Assembly (NCBI RefSeq): GCF_000176855.2
Contig: NC_015138.1
Coordinates: 2,294,001 to 2,358,000, forward strand
DNA length: 64,000 bases
Direction: 5' to 3'
Source: Paracidovorax avenae ATCC 19860
GTDB lineage: Bacteria; Pseudomonadota; Gammaproteobacteria; Burkholderiales; Burkholderiaceae_C
The notes under the pieces are model-generated. The model was given only the letters and a program-made list of their open reading frames with translations. It did no database searches and had not been told where the DNA came from. The position numbers and the translations under genes are program-made. Numbering within the stretch: the first letter of the stretch is position 1; every line of letters begins with the position of its first letter. This document shows positions 36,185 to 45,001 of this stretch, piece after piece.

Positions 36185-37354
36185 TCAGAGCCTGCGCAGC
36201 CGCTGCACCGCCTCGCGCAGCGTGTCGTCGCGCTTGGCGAAGCAGAAGCGCACCACGCGCTGGTCGAACCCGTCGCCGTAGAACGGCGACAGCGGTATGG
36301 CGGCCACGCCGATCTCGCGCGTGAGCCACTGGCAGAACTCGACGTCGCCCAGGTCGCTCACCTGCGAGATGTCCACGCACTGGAAGTAGCTGCCCGTGCT
36401 CGGCAGCAGTTTCAGGCGCGAGCCTTCCAGCCCCTGGCGGAACAGGTCGCGCTTGGCCTGGTAGAACGCCGGCAGCTGCAGGTAGGGCGCCGGATCGGCC
36501 AGGTAGGCCGCCAGCCCGTGCTGCACGGGCGTGTTCACCGTGAACACGTTGAACTGGTGCACCTTGCGGAACTCGGCCATGAGCGGCGCGGGCGCGACCA
36601 CCGTGCCCACCTTCCAGCCCGTGACGTGGAAGGTCTTGCCGAAGCTCGACACGATGAAGGCCCGCGCGGCCAGCCCGGGAAAGCGCGCGACGCTCTGGTG
36701 CTCCGCACCTTCGAACACCATGTGCTCGTACACCTCGTCGCTGACCACGACCACGTCGGTGGGGGCGAGCAGCGCCTCCAGCGCCCGCATGTCCTCGTCC
36801 GTCCACACGGTGGCGGACGGGTTGTGCGGCGTATTGATGATGATCGCGCGCGTGCGCGGCGTGAGCGCGGCGGCGATACGGCCGAAATCCGGCCGGAAGG
36901 TGCCGGGCGTGAGGGGCACCCGCACCGCCGTGCCGCCCGCCAGCTCCACGTTGGGCACGTAGCTGTCGTAGCAGGGATCCAGCACGATCACCTCGTCGCC
37001 CGCCTGCACCACTGCCAGGATCGCCGTCAGGATGCCCTGCGTCGCGCCCGCCGTCACGGTGATCTCGGTGTCCGGCGAATAGGCCCGGCCGTGCAGCGCC
37101 TCGATCTTGCGCGCCACGGCCTGGCGCAGCGCCGGCACGCCCGGCATCGGCGGGTACTGGTTGTGGCCTGCGCGCATGGCGCCCGCCACAGCATCCACCA
37201 GGGCCGGGTCGCAGTCGAAATCGGGGAAGCCCTGGCCCAGGTTCACGGCGCCGTGTTCCGCCGCCAGGGCGGACATCACGGCAAAGATCGTCGTGCCCAC
37301 CTGGGGCAGCTTGCTGGGGAGGGTTGGCGTACGCGCGGCAGCGGTGGTGGTCAT
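36185..37354 (-). CDS. PLP-dependent aminotransferase, methionine/kynurenine aminotransferase-like
   Basis: A 389-residue fold-type I aminotransferase (class I/II). NLGQGFPDFDCDPALVDAV near the start is typical of YbdL/KAT-type enzymes; PLP-binding features are TAGATQGILTAI, NTPHNPSATVW, VVVSDEVYEHM and the Schiff-base Lys in SSFGKTFHVTGWKVG. I start at the ATG 37352-37354, five codons inside the longest frame. The enzyme probably transaminates methionine or aromatic amino acids. It converges with the aromatic operon (13-bp gap) and lies 19 bp from the LysR stop, in the same direction. Confidence 0.9.
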   Translation of the reverse strand: MTTTAAARTPTLPSKLPQVGTTIFAVMSALAAEHGAVNLGQGFPDFDCDPALVDAVAGAMRAGHNQYPPMPGVPALRQAVARKIEALHGRAYSPDTEITVTAGATQGILTAILAVVQAGDEVIVLDPCYDSYVPNVELAGGTAVRVPLTPGTFRPDFGRIAAALTPRTRAIIINTPHNPSATVWTDEDMRALEALLAPTDVVVVSDEVYEHMVFEGAEHQSVARFPGLAARAFIVSSFGKTFHVTGWKVGTVVAPAPLMAEFRKVHQFNVFTVNTPVQHGLAAYLADPAPYLQLPAFYQAKRDLFRQGLEGSRLKLLPSTGSYFQCVDISQVSDLGDVEFCQWLTREIGVAAIPLSPFYGDGFDQRVVRFCFAKRDDTLREAVQRLRRL

Positions 37355-37373
37355 GTGCGAGGAAGGCAAGGAA

Positions 37374-38315
37374 TCAAAGCTCGTAGTCGTTCACGTGCCC
37401 GGTCATCGCGCGGGCCACGAGTTCGCGGTTCAGCCGGTCGCTGAGCAGCTCCGCGAATTTATAGACGAAGTTGCGCAGGTAGGCGCCGCGCTTGAACGCC
37501 ACGCGCGCCACGCTCTGGCCGAACAGGTGGCCCACCGGCCGCACGACGAGGTCGCCCAGCGGGTCGTCGCGCATCGCCATCTCGGCCACGATGCCCACGC
37601 CCAGGCCGAGGCGCACGTAGGTCTTGATCACGTCCGAATCGATGGCCTCCAGCACGATGCGCGGCTGCAGCTTGCGCGCGGCGAAGGCCTGGTCGATCTT
37701 GCCGCGCCCCGTGAACGAGGGGTGGTAGGTGATGAGGGCTTCGTGGGCGATGTCGTCCACGCTGATGCGCTCCTGCTGCGCCAGCGGATGGCCCGAGGGC
37801 ATCACCAGCACGTGCTGCCATTCGTAGCAGGGCAGGGTGACGAGGTCCGGGTAGTCGGCGAGCGACTCGGTCGCCATGCCGATCTCCGCCACCTCGTCGA
37901 TCACCATGCGCGCCACCTCGTGCGGCGTGGCCTGGTGCAGGCTCACGTTCACCTTGGGATAGGCCTCGCGCAGCTTCGCCACGGGCACCGGCAGCACGTA
38001 GCGCGCCTGCGTGTGGGTGGTGGCGATGCTCAGCGTGCCGCTGTCCTGCGCGCTGAACTGCTCGCCGATGCGCTTGAGGTTGCCCACCTCGCGCATGATC
38101 AGCTCGATGCTCTTGAGCACGTGCTGCCCCGGCTCGGTAATGCGCTTGAGCCGCTTGCCGTGGCGCGCGAAGATGTCCACGCCCAGCTCGTCTTCCAGTT
38201 CGATGATGGCCTTGGACACCCCGGGCTGCGAGGTGTGGAGCGCCTTGGCGGCTTCCGTCAGGTTGAGGTTGCGGCGGGCGGCTTCCTGGACGAAGCGGAA
38301 CTGGTGCAGGTTCAT
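37374..38315 (-). CDS. CysB-type LysR regulator
   Basis: A 313-residue LysR protein of the CysB/Cbl subgroup: MNLHQFRFVQEAARRNLNLT, TSQPGVSKAIIELEDELGVD, and effector domain pieces ATTHTQARYVLP and TYVRLGLGVGIVAEMAM. CysB-type regulators activate sulfate assimilation and sulfur-source genes in response to acetylserine. The aminotransferase downstream and the sirohydrochlorin chelatase nearby (sirohaem for sulfite reductase) fit a sulfur role. The start MNLHQF is the canonical one. Confidence 0.93.
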   Translation of the reverse strand: MNLHQFRFVQEAARRNLNLTEAAKALHTSQPGVSKAIIELEDELGVDIFARHGKRLKRITEPGQHVLKSIELIMREVGNLKRIGEQFSAQDSGTLSIATTHTQARYVLPVPVAKLREAYPKVNVSLHQATPHEVARMVIDEVAEIGMATESLADYPDLVTLPCYEWQHVLVMPSGHPLAQQERISVDDIAHEALITYHPSFTGRGKIDQAFAARKLQPRIVLEAIDSDVIKTYVRLGLGVGIVAEMAMRDDPLGDLVVRPVGHLFGQSVARVAFKRGAYLRNFVYKFAELLSDRLNRELVARAMTGHVNDYEL

Positions 38316-38429
38316 ATCTGATTGCTGCTAAGGATTTCTTTGATTATGCGGCAATCGTCTAAGCCATTGGCGTGACCCGCTCGCAAAAATGCGCTGCGCT
38401 GCGCCGTGGGGGCGCCCACTGGCAGCGCT

Positions 38430-38840
38430 TCACCCCTGCGTGGCGGTCTCGGCCGATGCGATCTCCGCCATCAGCGCCGTCATACGCACATCCTCGCCGA
38501 TGGCTCCTTGCACGGTGATGGCCATGTCCGGGTGCTCGGCGCGCAGCGCCTGCACGAGCTGCGGCAGATCCTCGCGCGCATGCTTGCCGGTGCCCAGGAA
38601 CATCGGCACCACGGTGAGGCGGCGCACGCCGCGCGCCGCCAGCCCGCGCACCGCCGTGGGCAGGTCGGGCTCGGCGAGTTCGAGGTAGGCGCAGCGCACC
38701 TCCAGCCCGGGCGCCTGCTGCCGCATGCGGGCCTCCACGGCCTCGATCGGGGCGCGCCAGAGCGGGTCGCGCGAGCCGTGGGCGAACAGCACCACGCCGC
38801 GGAGGGCATCGGCCCCGGATGTGTCGTGTGCCATGTTCAT
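38430..38840 (-). CDS. cbiX: Short sirohydrochlorin ferrochelatase/cobaltochelatase (CbiX/SirB-like)
   Basis: A 136-residue single-domain chelatase, the small form. It shows GVVLFAHGSRDPLWRAPIEA with the metal-ligand His, and LTVVPMFLGTGKHAREDLPQ with the second His cluster. It inserts Fe or Co into sirohydrochlorin for sirohaem or cobalamin. The ATG at 38840 overlaps the lptG stop (ATGA); an alternative ATG lies two codons on. Nearby CysB-type regulation suggests sirohaem as the product. Confidence 0.9.
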   Translation of the reverse strand: MNMAHDTSGADALRGVVLFAHGSRDPLWRAPIEAVEARMRQQAPGLEVRCAYLELAEPDLPTAVRGLAARGVRRLTVVPMFLGTGKHAREDLPQLVQALRAEHPDMAITVQGAIGEDVRMTALMAEIASAETATQG

Positions 38841-39934
38841 CGCCTCAGCACCAGCCAGCCGAATGCCCCGAGGGACAGCAGCGAATAGATGATGCCCGGC
38901 GCGGCCGCGGTGAGCCAGGGCGACCAGTTCTGCAGGTTGCCCGCATAGCCGAACACGTTGTTGAGCAGGAAGAAGCTGATCCCCGCCATCACCCCTCCGA
39001 ACACGTAGCCGGCGATGCCGCCGGAGCGGAAGTGCAGGTAGGCGAAGGGCAGCGACAGCACCACCATCACCAGGCAGCTCAGGGGATAGAAGACCTTGCG
39101 CCAGAACTCGATCTCGTACTTCTGCGCCGCCTGGCCGTTGGATTCCAGGTGGCGGATGTACTGGAACAGGTCGATCGTCGCCATGCGGTCGGGCTTGAGC
39201 AGCGACGCCGCCACCATGTCGGCGCTGATGTGCGTGGGCCAGCGGAAGCGGGACTCCTGCAGCCGCTCCACGTGCGCCTCGGCCTCGCCGCGGCGGTGGA
39301 AGACACTGCGCTTGACATCGCTCAGCTCCCAGGCGTCCGTCCCGAACTCGCCCGCTGCTGCCTGCAGGGTGGAGGCCAGGCGGCCGTCGCCGTCGAACTC
39401 GAAGATCCGCACATTGCTCATGCCGCCGTCGTGCCGCAGCGCGCGCACGTTCACCGCCACGGAGCGGTCGCCCTGGCGCTCCTTCAGCCAGGCCCCCGTC
39501 GCGCCGGTGGTGATCTGGCCCAGGTAGCGGGCCCGCACGAGCTGCGCGAGCCGGTCCGTCGCGGGCGCGAGGTAGTCGCCCACGGTGAAGGTGAGCATCA
39601 CGAAGCCCAGGCCCAGCACCAGCAGCGTGCGCAGGGCGCGCCACGGCCCCAGCCCGCTGGTGCGCATGATGGTGAATTCGGAGCTCTGCGCAAAGCGCGC
39701 CATCACGAAGATCGTGCCGATCAGCACGGTGATCGGCAGCAGCTCGTACAGGTGGCTGGGGATGCCGAGCGACACGTACAGCAGCGCGTGCGACATCTGG
39801 TAGGCCTGGACGCGTCCCACGTAGCGCAGCTCGTCCACCATGTCGAAGAAGAAGAACAGCGCCAGGAAGCCCAGGGTGACGAAGCCCACGGCGGCCAGGG
39901 CCTCGCGGTAGATGAGTCCGCGAATCGTCTTCAT
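38837..39934 (-). CDS. lptG: LPS export ABC transporter permease LptG
   Basis: A 365-residue YjgP/YjgQ permease: N-terminal helices (GFVTLGFLALFFFFDMVDEL, PSHLYELLPITVLIGTIFVM), a periplasmic beta-jellyroll (about 130-270) and C-terminal helices (LSCLVMVVLSLPFAYLHFRS). It is the partner of LptF and LptB2 in pulling LPS from the inner membrane. It overlaps LptF upstream and cbiX downstream by 4 bp each. The start is at 39934. Confidence 0.95.
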   Translation of the reverse strand: MKTIRGLIYREALAAVGFVTLGFLALFFFFDMVDELRYVGRVQAYQMSHALLYVSLGIPSHLYELLPITVLIGTIFVMARFAQSSEFTIMRTSGLGPWRALRTLLVLGLGFVMLTFTVGDYLAPATDRLAQLVRARYLGQITTGATGAWLKERQGDRSVAVNVRALRHDGGMSNVRIFEFDGDGRLASTLQAAAGEFGTDAWELSDVKRSVFHRRGEAEAHVERLQESRFRWPTHISADMVAASLLKPDRMATIDLFQYIRHLESNGQAAQKYEIEFWRKVFYPLSCLVMVVLSLPFAYLHFRSGGIAGYVFGGVMAGISFFLLNNVFGYAGNLQNWSPWLTAAAPGIIYSLLSLGAFGWLVLRR

Positions 39935-41028
39935 GCAGGCCTCCGCGCGCGCAGGGACGGCAGCCGCGGCGACCACCGGTTGTGGCGTGCCACGAGCAGC
40001 AGCATCGCCAGCGCCAGCGTGCCGCCGTGCAGCGCGACCATGAAGGCGCCCAGGCTCAGGCGGCCCGCCCCCACCCAGTTCTGTCCGAAGGTCATGAGGT
40101 TGTAATAGACCACGAAGGCGAAGAGCGCGAACACCAGGCTGGTGCTGCGCGCGGCGCGCGGGTTGGCGCTGGCCACGGCCAGCCCCAGTACCACGAAGTT
40201 GAGCGCGGCCAACGCCAGGCCGAAGCGCCATCCGAGTTCGGCGCGGAACACCGGGTCGCTGGAGGCGAACAGCTGCGCCGTGCTGCGGGTCTTCACCGCG
40301 GCGTCGTCGCTGGAGCTGCTGGCGGCGCCGCCGACCCGCGTGCCGTACTCGGTGAACTCGCTCACCTTCAGCCCCGGCTTGTCCAGCGTGGTCTCCAGGC
40401 GCTGCCCGTCGCTCAGCAGGGCCATGCGCTGGCTGCCCTGCGTTTCCAGGCGCGCGCTGCGGGCCGAGGTGACGGTCTCGCGGCCGTGCTCGCTGGAGGC
40501 GATGAACACGTTGGTGGCCTGCTGGTTGTCAGGCGTCTCGCGGTCGATGAAGAACACGCGGGCGCCGTTGGCCGACTCCTGGAACTCGCCCGGGGCGATG
40601 CGGTCGACGTCGCTGCGCTGCTCGTACTGCACCTTGAGCTCCTGGATCTGCTGGTTGGCCCAGGGCCAGATCAGCAGCGCCAGCGTGGCGATCGCCAGGA
40701 TCACCGGCCAGGCGAAGCGCAGCAGCGGCGGCAGCAGGTGCAGCATGCCGCGCCCGCTCGCGAACCAGATGACCATCTCGCTTTCGCGGTACATGCGCGC
40801 CAGGGCGCCGACCACGGCCACGAACAGGCTGAGGGTGAGGATGGTGGGCAACTGGCCGAGCACGGTGAAGCCCATGACGAGCATCACGTCCGAGGGGTTC
40901 ACGCTGCCGCGCGACGCCTGGCCGAGCGTGCGGATCAGCATCATGGTCATGACCACGGTGACCAGCACCACCAGCGTCGCTCCGAAGCTGCGGGCCAGTT
41001 CCTTGCGAATGGATGAATCGAATAACAT
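39931..41028 (-). CDS. lptF: LPS export ABC transporter permease LptF
   Basis: A 365-residue LptF permease starting MLFDSSIRKELARSFGATLV, the usual opening of Burkholderiales LptF. It has helices at about 15-40, 55-80 and 100-120, a periplasmic domain (about 130-265) and three C-terminal helices (LALAALNFVVLGLAVASANP). It forms the LptB2FG complex with the overlapping LptG gene. It is divergent from pepA with only 23 bp between start codons, so the promoters must overlap or lie in the neighbouring genes. Confidence 0.95.
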   Translation of the reverse strand: MLFDSSIRKELARSFGATLVVLVTVVMTMMLIRTLGQASRGSVNPSDVMLVMGFTVLGQLPTILTLSLFVAVVGALARMYRESEMVIWFASGRGMLHLLPPLLRFAWPVILAIATLALLIWPWANQQIQELKVQYEQRSDVDRIAPGEFQESANGARVFFIDRETPDNQQATNVFIASSEHGRETVTSARSARLETQGSQRMALLSDGQRLETTLDKPGLKVSEFTEYGTRVGGAASSSSDDAAVKTRSTAQLFASSDPVFRAELGWRFGLALAALNFVVLGLAVASANPRAARSTSLVFALFAFVVYYNLMTFGQNWVGAGRLSLGAFMVALHGGTLALAMLLLVARHNRWSPRLPSLRARRPA

Positions 41029-41051
41029 TGGCTCGAAGGAAAACGCCGATT

Positions 41052-42578
41052 ATGAACTTCGATCTGAAGACCCTGTCCCTGGCCTCCACCGCCGCCGAGA
41101 AATGCGACCTGCTCGCCGTGTTGGTGCCCGAAGGCTTCAAGCCCGGCGGCGACGCGCTCTCCGCCCTGGTGGCGCTGGCGATCCGCCAGGGGGACTTCGA
41201 ACCCAAGCCCGGCAAGAGCCTCGCGCTCTACCAGGCACCCGCCGTCGCGGCGCGGCGCGTGCTGCTGCTGGGGGCCGGCGACGGCGGCGCGCGCGCCGTG
41301 CGCCAGGCGCTGGCCGGTGCGGCGGCGCACTGGAAGGCGCCCCAGGTCAAGCGCGCGGCCGTGTGCCTCGCGGCCCTGGCCGACGGCGGCGCGGCAGCCT
41401 GCACGGCCGTGCAGGCCGTGGCGGAAGCCAGCTATGTCTATACGGCTACCAAGTCGCAGGCCGAGCCGCGGGCGCTCTCGCGCGTGGTGATCGGCGTGGC
41501 CGACGCCGCGGCGGCCAAGGCCGACTTCGCGCGCGGGACGGCGCTGGCGCTGGGCATCGAATACGCCCGCGAATGGGCCAACCGCCCCGGCAACCACGCC
41601 ACGCCCACCCTGCTGGCCGGCGCCGCCAAGGCGCTCGCCAAGCACGGGCCCATCCAGGTCAAGGTGATGGGCCCCGCGGAAGTGCAGAAGCTCGGCATGG
41701 GCGCCTTCCTGGCGGTGGCCAGGGGCTCCGAGGAGCCCCTGCGCTTCATCGAATTGCGTTACCAGGGCGCGAGCCGCTCCGAGGCCCCCGTGGCGCTCAT
41801 CGGCAAGGGCATCACCTTCGACACCGGCGGCATCTCGATCAAGCCCGCCGGCGAAATGGACGAGATGAAGTTCGACATGGGCGGTGCCGCCAGCGTGCTG
41901 GGCGTGTTCCGCGCGCTGGCCGAACTGCGGCCCGCCATCAACGTGGTCGGCCTCATCCCCGCCTGCGAGAACATGCCCGATGGCCGCGCCGTCAAGCCGG
42001 GCGACGTGGTCACCAGCCTGAGCGGCCAGACCATCGAGGTGCTCAACACCGACGCCGAAGGGCGCCTGGTGCTGTGCGATGCCATCGCCTACGCCGCCCG
42101 CTTCAAGCCCTCGGCCATGGTGGACATCGCCACGCTGACCGGTGCCTGCGTGGTCGCCCTCGGCGGGGTGCGCAGCGGCCTGTTCGCCAACGACGAGGCC
42201 CTGGCGGCCCGCCTGCAGGCCGCGGGCGAGGCAGCGCTGGACCCCTGCTGGCGCATGCCCCTGGACGACGAATATGCCGAAGGCCTGAAGAGCAACTTCG
42301 CCGACATGGGCAACGTGGCGGGGCGCGCGGCCGGGGCCGTCACGGCCGCCAAGTTCCTGCAGAAATTCGTGGACGGCAAGCCCTGGGCCCACCTGGACAT
42401 CGCGGGCACGGCGTGGAAGAGCGGCGGCGCCAAGGGGGCCACCGGCCGCCCCGTGGGCCTGCTGGTGCAGTTCCTGCTCGACTCCGCGCAGGCCTCGGCG
42501 TCCCGTGCGCGCTCCGGTGCGGCCGTGGCGCCGGCCTCCGGCGCGGGCCGGGCACGCAGCGCGGCCCGCGCCGCCTGA
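41052..42578 (+). CDS. pepA: Leucyl aminopeptidase (M17)
   Basis: A 508-residue cytosolic M17 aminopeptidase. The catalytic domain shows GKGITFDTGGISIKPAGEMD and NTDAEGRLVLCDAIAYA, the signature with metal-binding Asp/Glu and the catalytic Arg. MNFDLKTLSLAS is the chosen start, with AAGGAA about 10 bases upstream. The last 25 residues (ARSGAAVAPASGAGRARSAA) form an unusual Ala/Arg/Ser tail beyond the family end. It hexamerises and releases N-terminal amino acids; E. coli PepA also binds DNA. holC follows after 35 bp, as in other proteobacteria. Confidence 0.95.
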   Translation: MNFDLKTLSLASTAAEKCDLLAVLVPEGFKPGGDALSALVALAIRQGDFEPKPGKSLALYQAPAVAARRVLLLGAGDGGARAVRQALAGAAAHWKAPQVKRAAVCLAALADGGAAACTAVQAVAEASYVYTATKSQAEPRALSRVVIGVADAAAAKADFARGTALALGIEYAREWANRPGNHATPTLLAGAAKALAKHGPIQVKVMGPAEVQKLGMGAFLAVARGSEEPLRFIELRYQGASRSEAPVALIGKGITFDTGGISIKPAGEMDEMKFDMGGAASVLGVFRALAELRPAINVVGLIPACENMPDGRAVKPGDVVTSLSGQTIEVLNTDAEGRLVLCDAIAYAARFKPSAMVDIATLTGACVVALGGVRSGLFANDEALAARLQAAGEAALDPCWRMPLDDEYAEGLKSNFADMGNVAGRAAGAVTAAKFLQKFVDGKPWAHLDIAGTAWKSGGAKGATGRPVGLLVQFLLDSAQASASRARSGAAVAPASGAGRARSAARAA

Positions 42579-42613
42579 ACGCGGATGCCGCCGCCGCGCC
42601 CCTGGATCCCGGC

Positions 42614-43048
42614 ATGACCGAGATCGCCTTCCACTTCAACGCGCCCGACAAGCTGGCCTATGCGTGCCGGTTTGCGCGCAAGGCCCTGCGCAACGACGCG
42701 CTCCTGGTGATCACCGGGCCCGCGCCCGTGCTCGACGCGATGGACCGCGCGCTGTGGGCCCTGAGCCCGCAGGACTTCCTGGCGCACTGCCGCCAGGAAG
42801 ACGAGCCCGAATTGCGCGAGGCCTCGCCCGTCCTGCTGGCGGCCGACCCGCGCACCGTCGCGCGCCCCGATGTCCTGCTGAACCTCGGGGCCTCCGTGCC
42901 CGAGGGGTTCGAGCGCTTCGCGCGGCTCGTCGAGGTGGTGAGCGCGCACGACGAGGGGGACCGGGCCGGCGCGCGCGAGCGTTGGCGGCACTACGCGCAG
43001 CGGGGCTACGGCATCGTCCGCCATGACCTGGTGCTGAAGGGAGGCTGA
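42614..43048 (+). CDS. holC: DNA polymerase III chi subunit
   Basis: A 144-residue HolC protein: MTEIAFHFNAPDKLAYACRF, the Rossmann-like region DALLVITGPAPVLDAMDRAL, then DPRTVARPDVLLNLGASVPE and YGIVRHDLVLKGG. Chi links the clamp-loader complex to SSB on the lagging strand. The pepA-holC adjacency supports the call. The open frame upstream within pepA and lptF is a shadow. The next gene starts 3 bp after the stop. Confidence 0.93.
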   Translation: MTEIAFHFNAPDKLAYACRFARKALRNDALLVITGPAPVLDAMDRALWALSPQDFLAHCRQEDEPELREASPVLLAADPRTVARPDVLLNLGASVPEGFERFARLVEVVSAHDEGDRAGARERWRHYAQRGYGIVRHDLVLKGG

Positions 43049-43051
43049 GCC

Positions 43052-43573
43052 ATGCCCGTGCCGCCGAAGCAGCCCCCCAGATTCGTGCCGACGCTCACCG
43101 ATGTGGTGCAGGTGACCGAGGCCGCCGTGCCCGGGGGCGGCCCGCTGCCGGGCGCGCAGTCGCCGGTTCCTGTTCCGGCCATGGTGCCGTGGCCGGCGAT
43201 GCCGCCAGTGGGCGAACCGGTTCCTGCCACGGCCCCGGCGGGCCATCTTCCCGCCGCCGCCCTGGCCGCCGCTCCCGGCCCGGTACTCGCCGCGCCGGTG
43301 CCTGCAGCGCCTCCATCCTCTCCCCCGTCTTCGCAGTCCGTGCCGGCCCCCGATTTCTCGGGCATCGAGGAGGTGGTCATCCACCGCATCATTCAGCGCG
43401 TGGACGTGGTGCTGGACCAGCGCCTGCGCGAGGCCATCGCCACGGTGGTCCAGGAGCAGACCCGCTCCATGGTGCCGCGCCTGCGCGAAGAGGTGGAATC
43501 CGTCGTGCGCCATGCCGTGTACGAAGCCGTGGCGGACGAACTGGCCTCGCCCGGCAGCCCCTCGCAACGCTGA
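43052..43573 (+). CDS. Hypothetical Pro/Ala-rich protein downstream of holC
   Basis: A 173-residue protein starting MPVPPKQPPRFVPTLTDVVQ. Residues about 20-100 are a Pro/Ala/Val low-complexity stretch without fixed structure; the C-terminal 70 residues (DFSGIEEVVIHRIIQRVDVV, RLREEVESVVRHAVYEAVAD) are predicted amphipathic helix. A protein of this pattern follows holC in other Burkholderiales (I associate it with DUF2486, uncertain). The function is unknown. The 3-bp gap to holC indicates one operon. Confidence 0.65.
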   Translation: MPVPPKQPPRFVPTLTDVVQVTEAAVPGGGPLPGAQSPVPVPAMVPWPAMPPVGEPVPATAPAGHLPAAALAAAPGPVLAAPVPAAPPSSPPSSQSVPAPDFSGIEEVVIHRIIQRVDVVLDQRLREAIATVVQEQTRSMVPRLREEVESVVRHAVYEAVADELASPGSPSQR

Positions 43574-43732
43574 GGCCGGGCGCCCTTGGGCGCGTCCCTA
43601 GGGGTAACTCCCTGTGGTTTTCGGTCACTTTCCCTCGCATCTACGGGTGCCCTGGCCCATAAATTGCGATATGTTTCCGGCGCTGGGGGAAAAAACAAAG
43701 GTTCTCAGCGATCACCCTTTATGGAGATTCAT

Positions 43733-44863
43733 ATGCAATTGAAGTTGAAACTGACCGTGGTTGCCGCTATCGCGGCGTTTGCCGGTGTCGCCTCTGCACA
43801 AGAACAGGTGGTGAAGATCGGCCACGTGGGACCGGTTTCTGGCCCTCAGGCTCACTACGGCAAGGACAACGAAAACGGCGCCCGCATGGCCGTCGAGGAA
43901 CTGAATGCCCAGGGAGTCACGATCGGCGGCAAGAAGATCAAGTTCGAATTGCAGGCTGAAGACGACGCTGCAGATCCGAAGCAGGGCACGGCCGCTGCCC
44001 AGAAGCTGTGCGACGCCAAGGTCGCCGGCGTGGTGGGCCACCTGAACTCCGGCACCACGATCCCCGCATCGAAGGTGTACAACGACTGCGGCATCCCGCA
44101 CGTCACCGGCGCCGCCACCAACCCCAACCTGACCAAGCCGGGCTACAAGACCACGTTCCGCATCATCGCGAACGACAACGCGCTGGGCGCCGGCCTGGCC
44201 GCCTACGCGGCCGACACGCTGAAGCTCAAGACCGTCGCCATCATCGACGACCGCACGGCCTACGGCCAGGGCGTGGCCGACGTGTTCAAGAAGACCGCCG
44301 CCACCAAGGGCATCAAGGTGGTGGACGAGCAGTTCACGACCGACAAGGCCACCGACTTCATGGCCATCCTGACGGCCATCAAGTCCAAGAACCCCGACGC
44401 CATCTTCTACGGCGGCATGGACCCGCAGGCCGGCCCCATGCTGCGCCAGATGGAACAGCTGGGCATGGCCAACGTGAAGTACTTCGGCGGCGACGGCATC
44501 TGCACGGCCGAAGTGGCCAAGCTGGCCGCCGGTGCCAAGACCCTGGCGAACGTGATCTGCGCCGAAGGCGGCGCCTCGCTGGCCAAGATGCCCGGCGGCA
44601 CGGCCTGGAAGGCCAAGTACGACGCCAAGTACCCCGGCCAGTTCCAGGTGTACAGCCCCTACACCTACGACGCCACCATGCTGCTGGTCGATGCCATGAA
44701 GCGTGCCAACTCCTGGGATCCGAAGGTGTACATCCCCGAGCTGCAGAAGTCGAACTACAAGGGCGTGACGGCCAACATCGCCTTCGAGCCCAACGGCGAG
44801 CTGAAGAACCCCGCCATCACCCTGTACACGTACAAGGACGGCAAGAAGACGCCCCTGAACTGA
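43733..44863 (+). CDS. Branched-chain amino acid ABC transporter substrate-binding protein (solitary)
   Basis: A 376-residue periplasmic protein. GGAG lies six bases before the ATG at 43733; the signal peptide is LKLTVVAAIAAFAGVASAQ. The mature part is a LivK/LivJ-type fold: VVKIGHVGPVSGPQAHYGKD, VVGHLNSGTTIPASKVYNDC and VIDDRTAYGQGVADVF. No permease or ATPase gene is adjacent, and a strong terminator follows at once, so it is expressed on its own and must use Liv components encoded elsewhere. Codon usage is strongly biased to the preferred GC-rich codons, suggesting high expression. Confidence 0.93.
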   Translation: MQLKLKLTVVAAIAAFAGVASAQEQVVKIGHVGPVSGPQAHYGKDNENGARMAVEELNAQGVTIGGKKIKFELQAEDDAADPKQGTAAAQKLCDAKVAGVVGHLNSGTTIPASKVYNDCGIPHVTGAATNPNLTKPGYKTTFRIIANDNALGAGLAAYAADTLKLKTVAIIDDRTAYGQGVADVFKKTAATKGIKVVDEQFTTDKATDFMAILTAIKSKNPDAIFYGGMDPQAGPMLRQMEQLGMANVKYFGGDGICTAEVAKLAAGAKTLANVICAEGGASLAKMPGGTAWKAKYDAKYPGQFQVYSPYTYDATMLLVDAMKRANSWDPKVYIPELQKSNYKGVTANIAFEPNGELKNPAITLYTYKDGKKTPLN

Positions 44864-44886
44864 TACTGCACGCCCGTTTCAGCGAC

Positions 44887-44914
44887 AAGGCCTCCGCGCG
44901 CGGAGGCCTTTTTT
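44887..44914 (+). terminator. Rho-independent terminator
   Basis: A 10-bp perfect stem, AAGGCCTCCG (44887-44896) with CGGAGGCCTT (44901-44910), a CGCG loop and a six-T run (44909-44914), 23 bp after the stop of the solitary Liv-type binding protein gene. Confidence 0.92.
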
Positions 44915-45001
44915 CATTTCCGCAGGGGCGCCGCTGCAGATAAGATGCGGGCATCCATTGACTCACCCGGTTCAGCTTGAGAGGTTGTCGGTTTTCCCGA
45001 C

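Noticed and set aside
40142..42613. Long open frame leading into holC through lptF and pepA
   Set aside because: Only the last 144 codons show homology (HolC); the rest is antisense or out of frame to clear genes.
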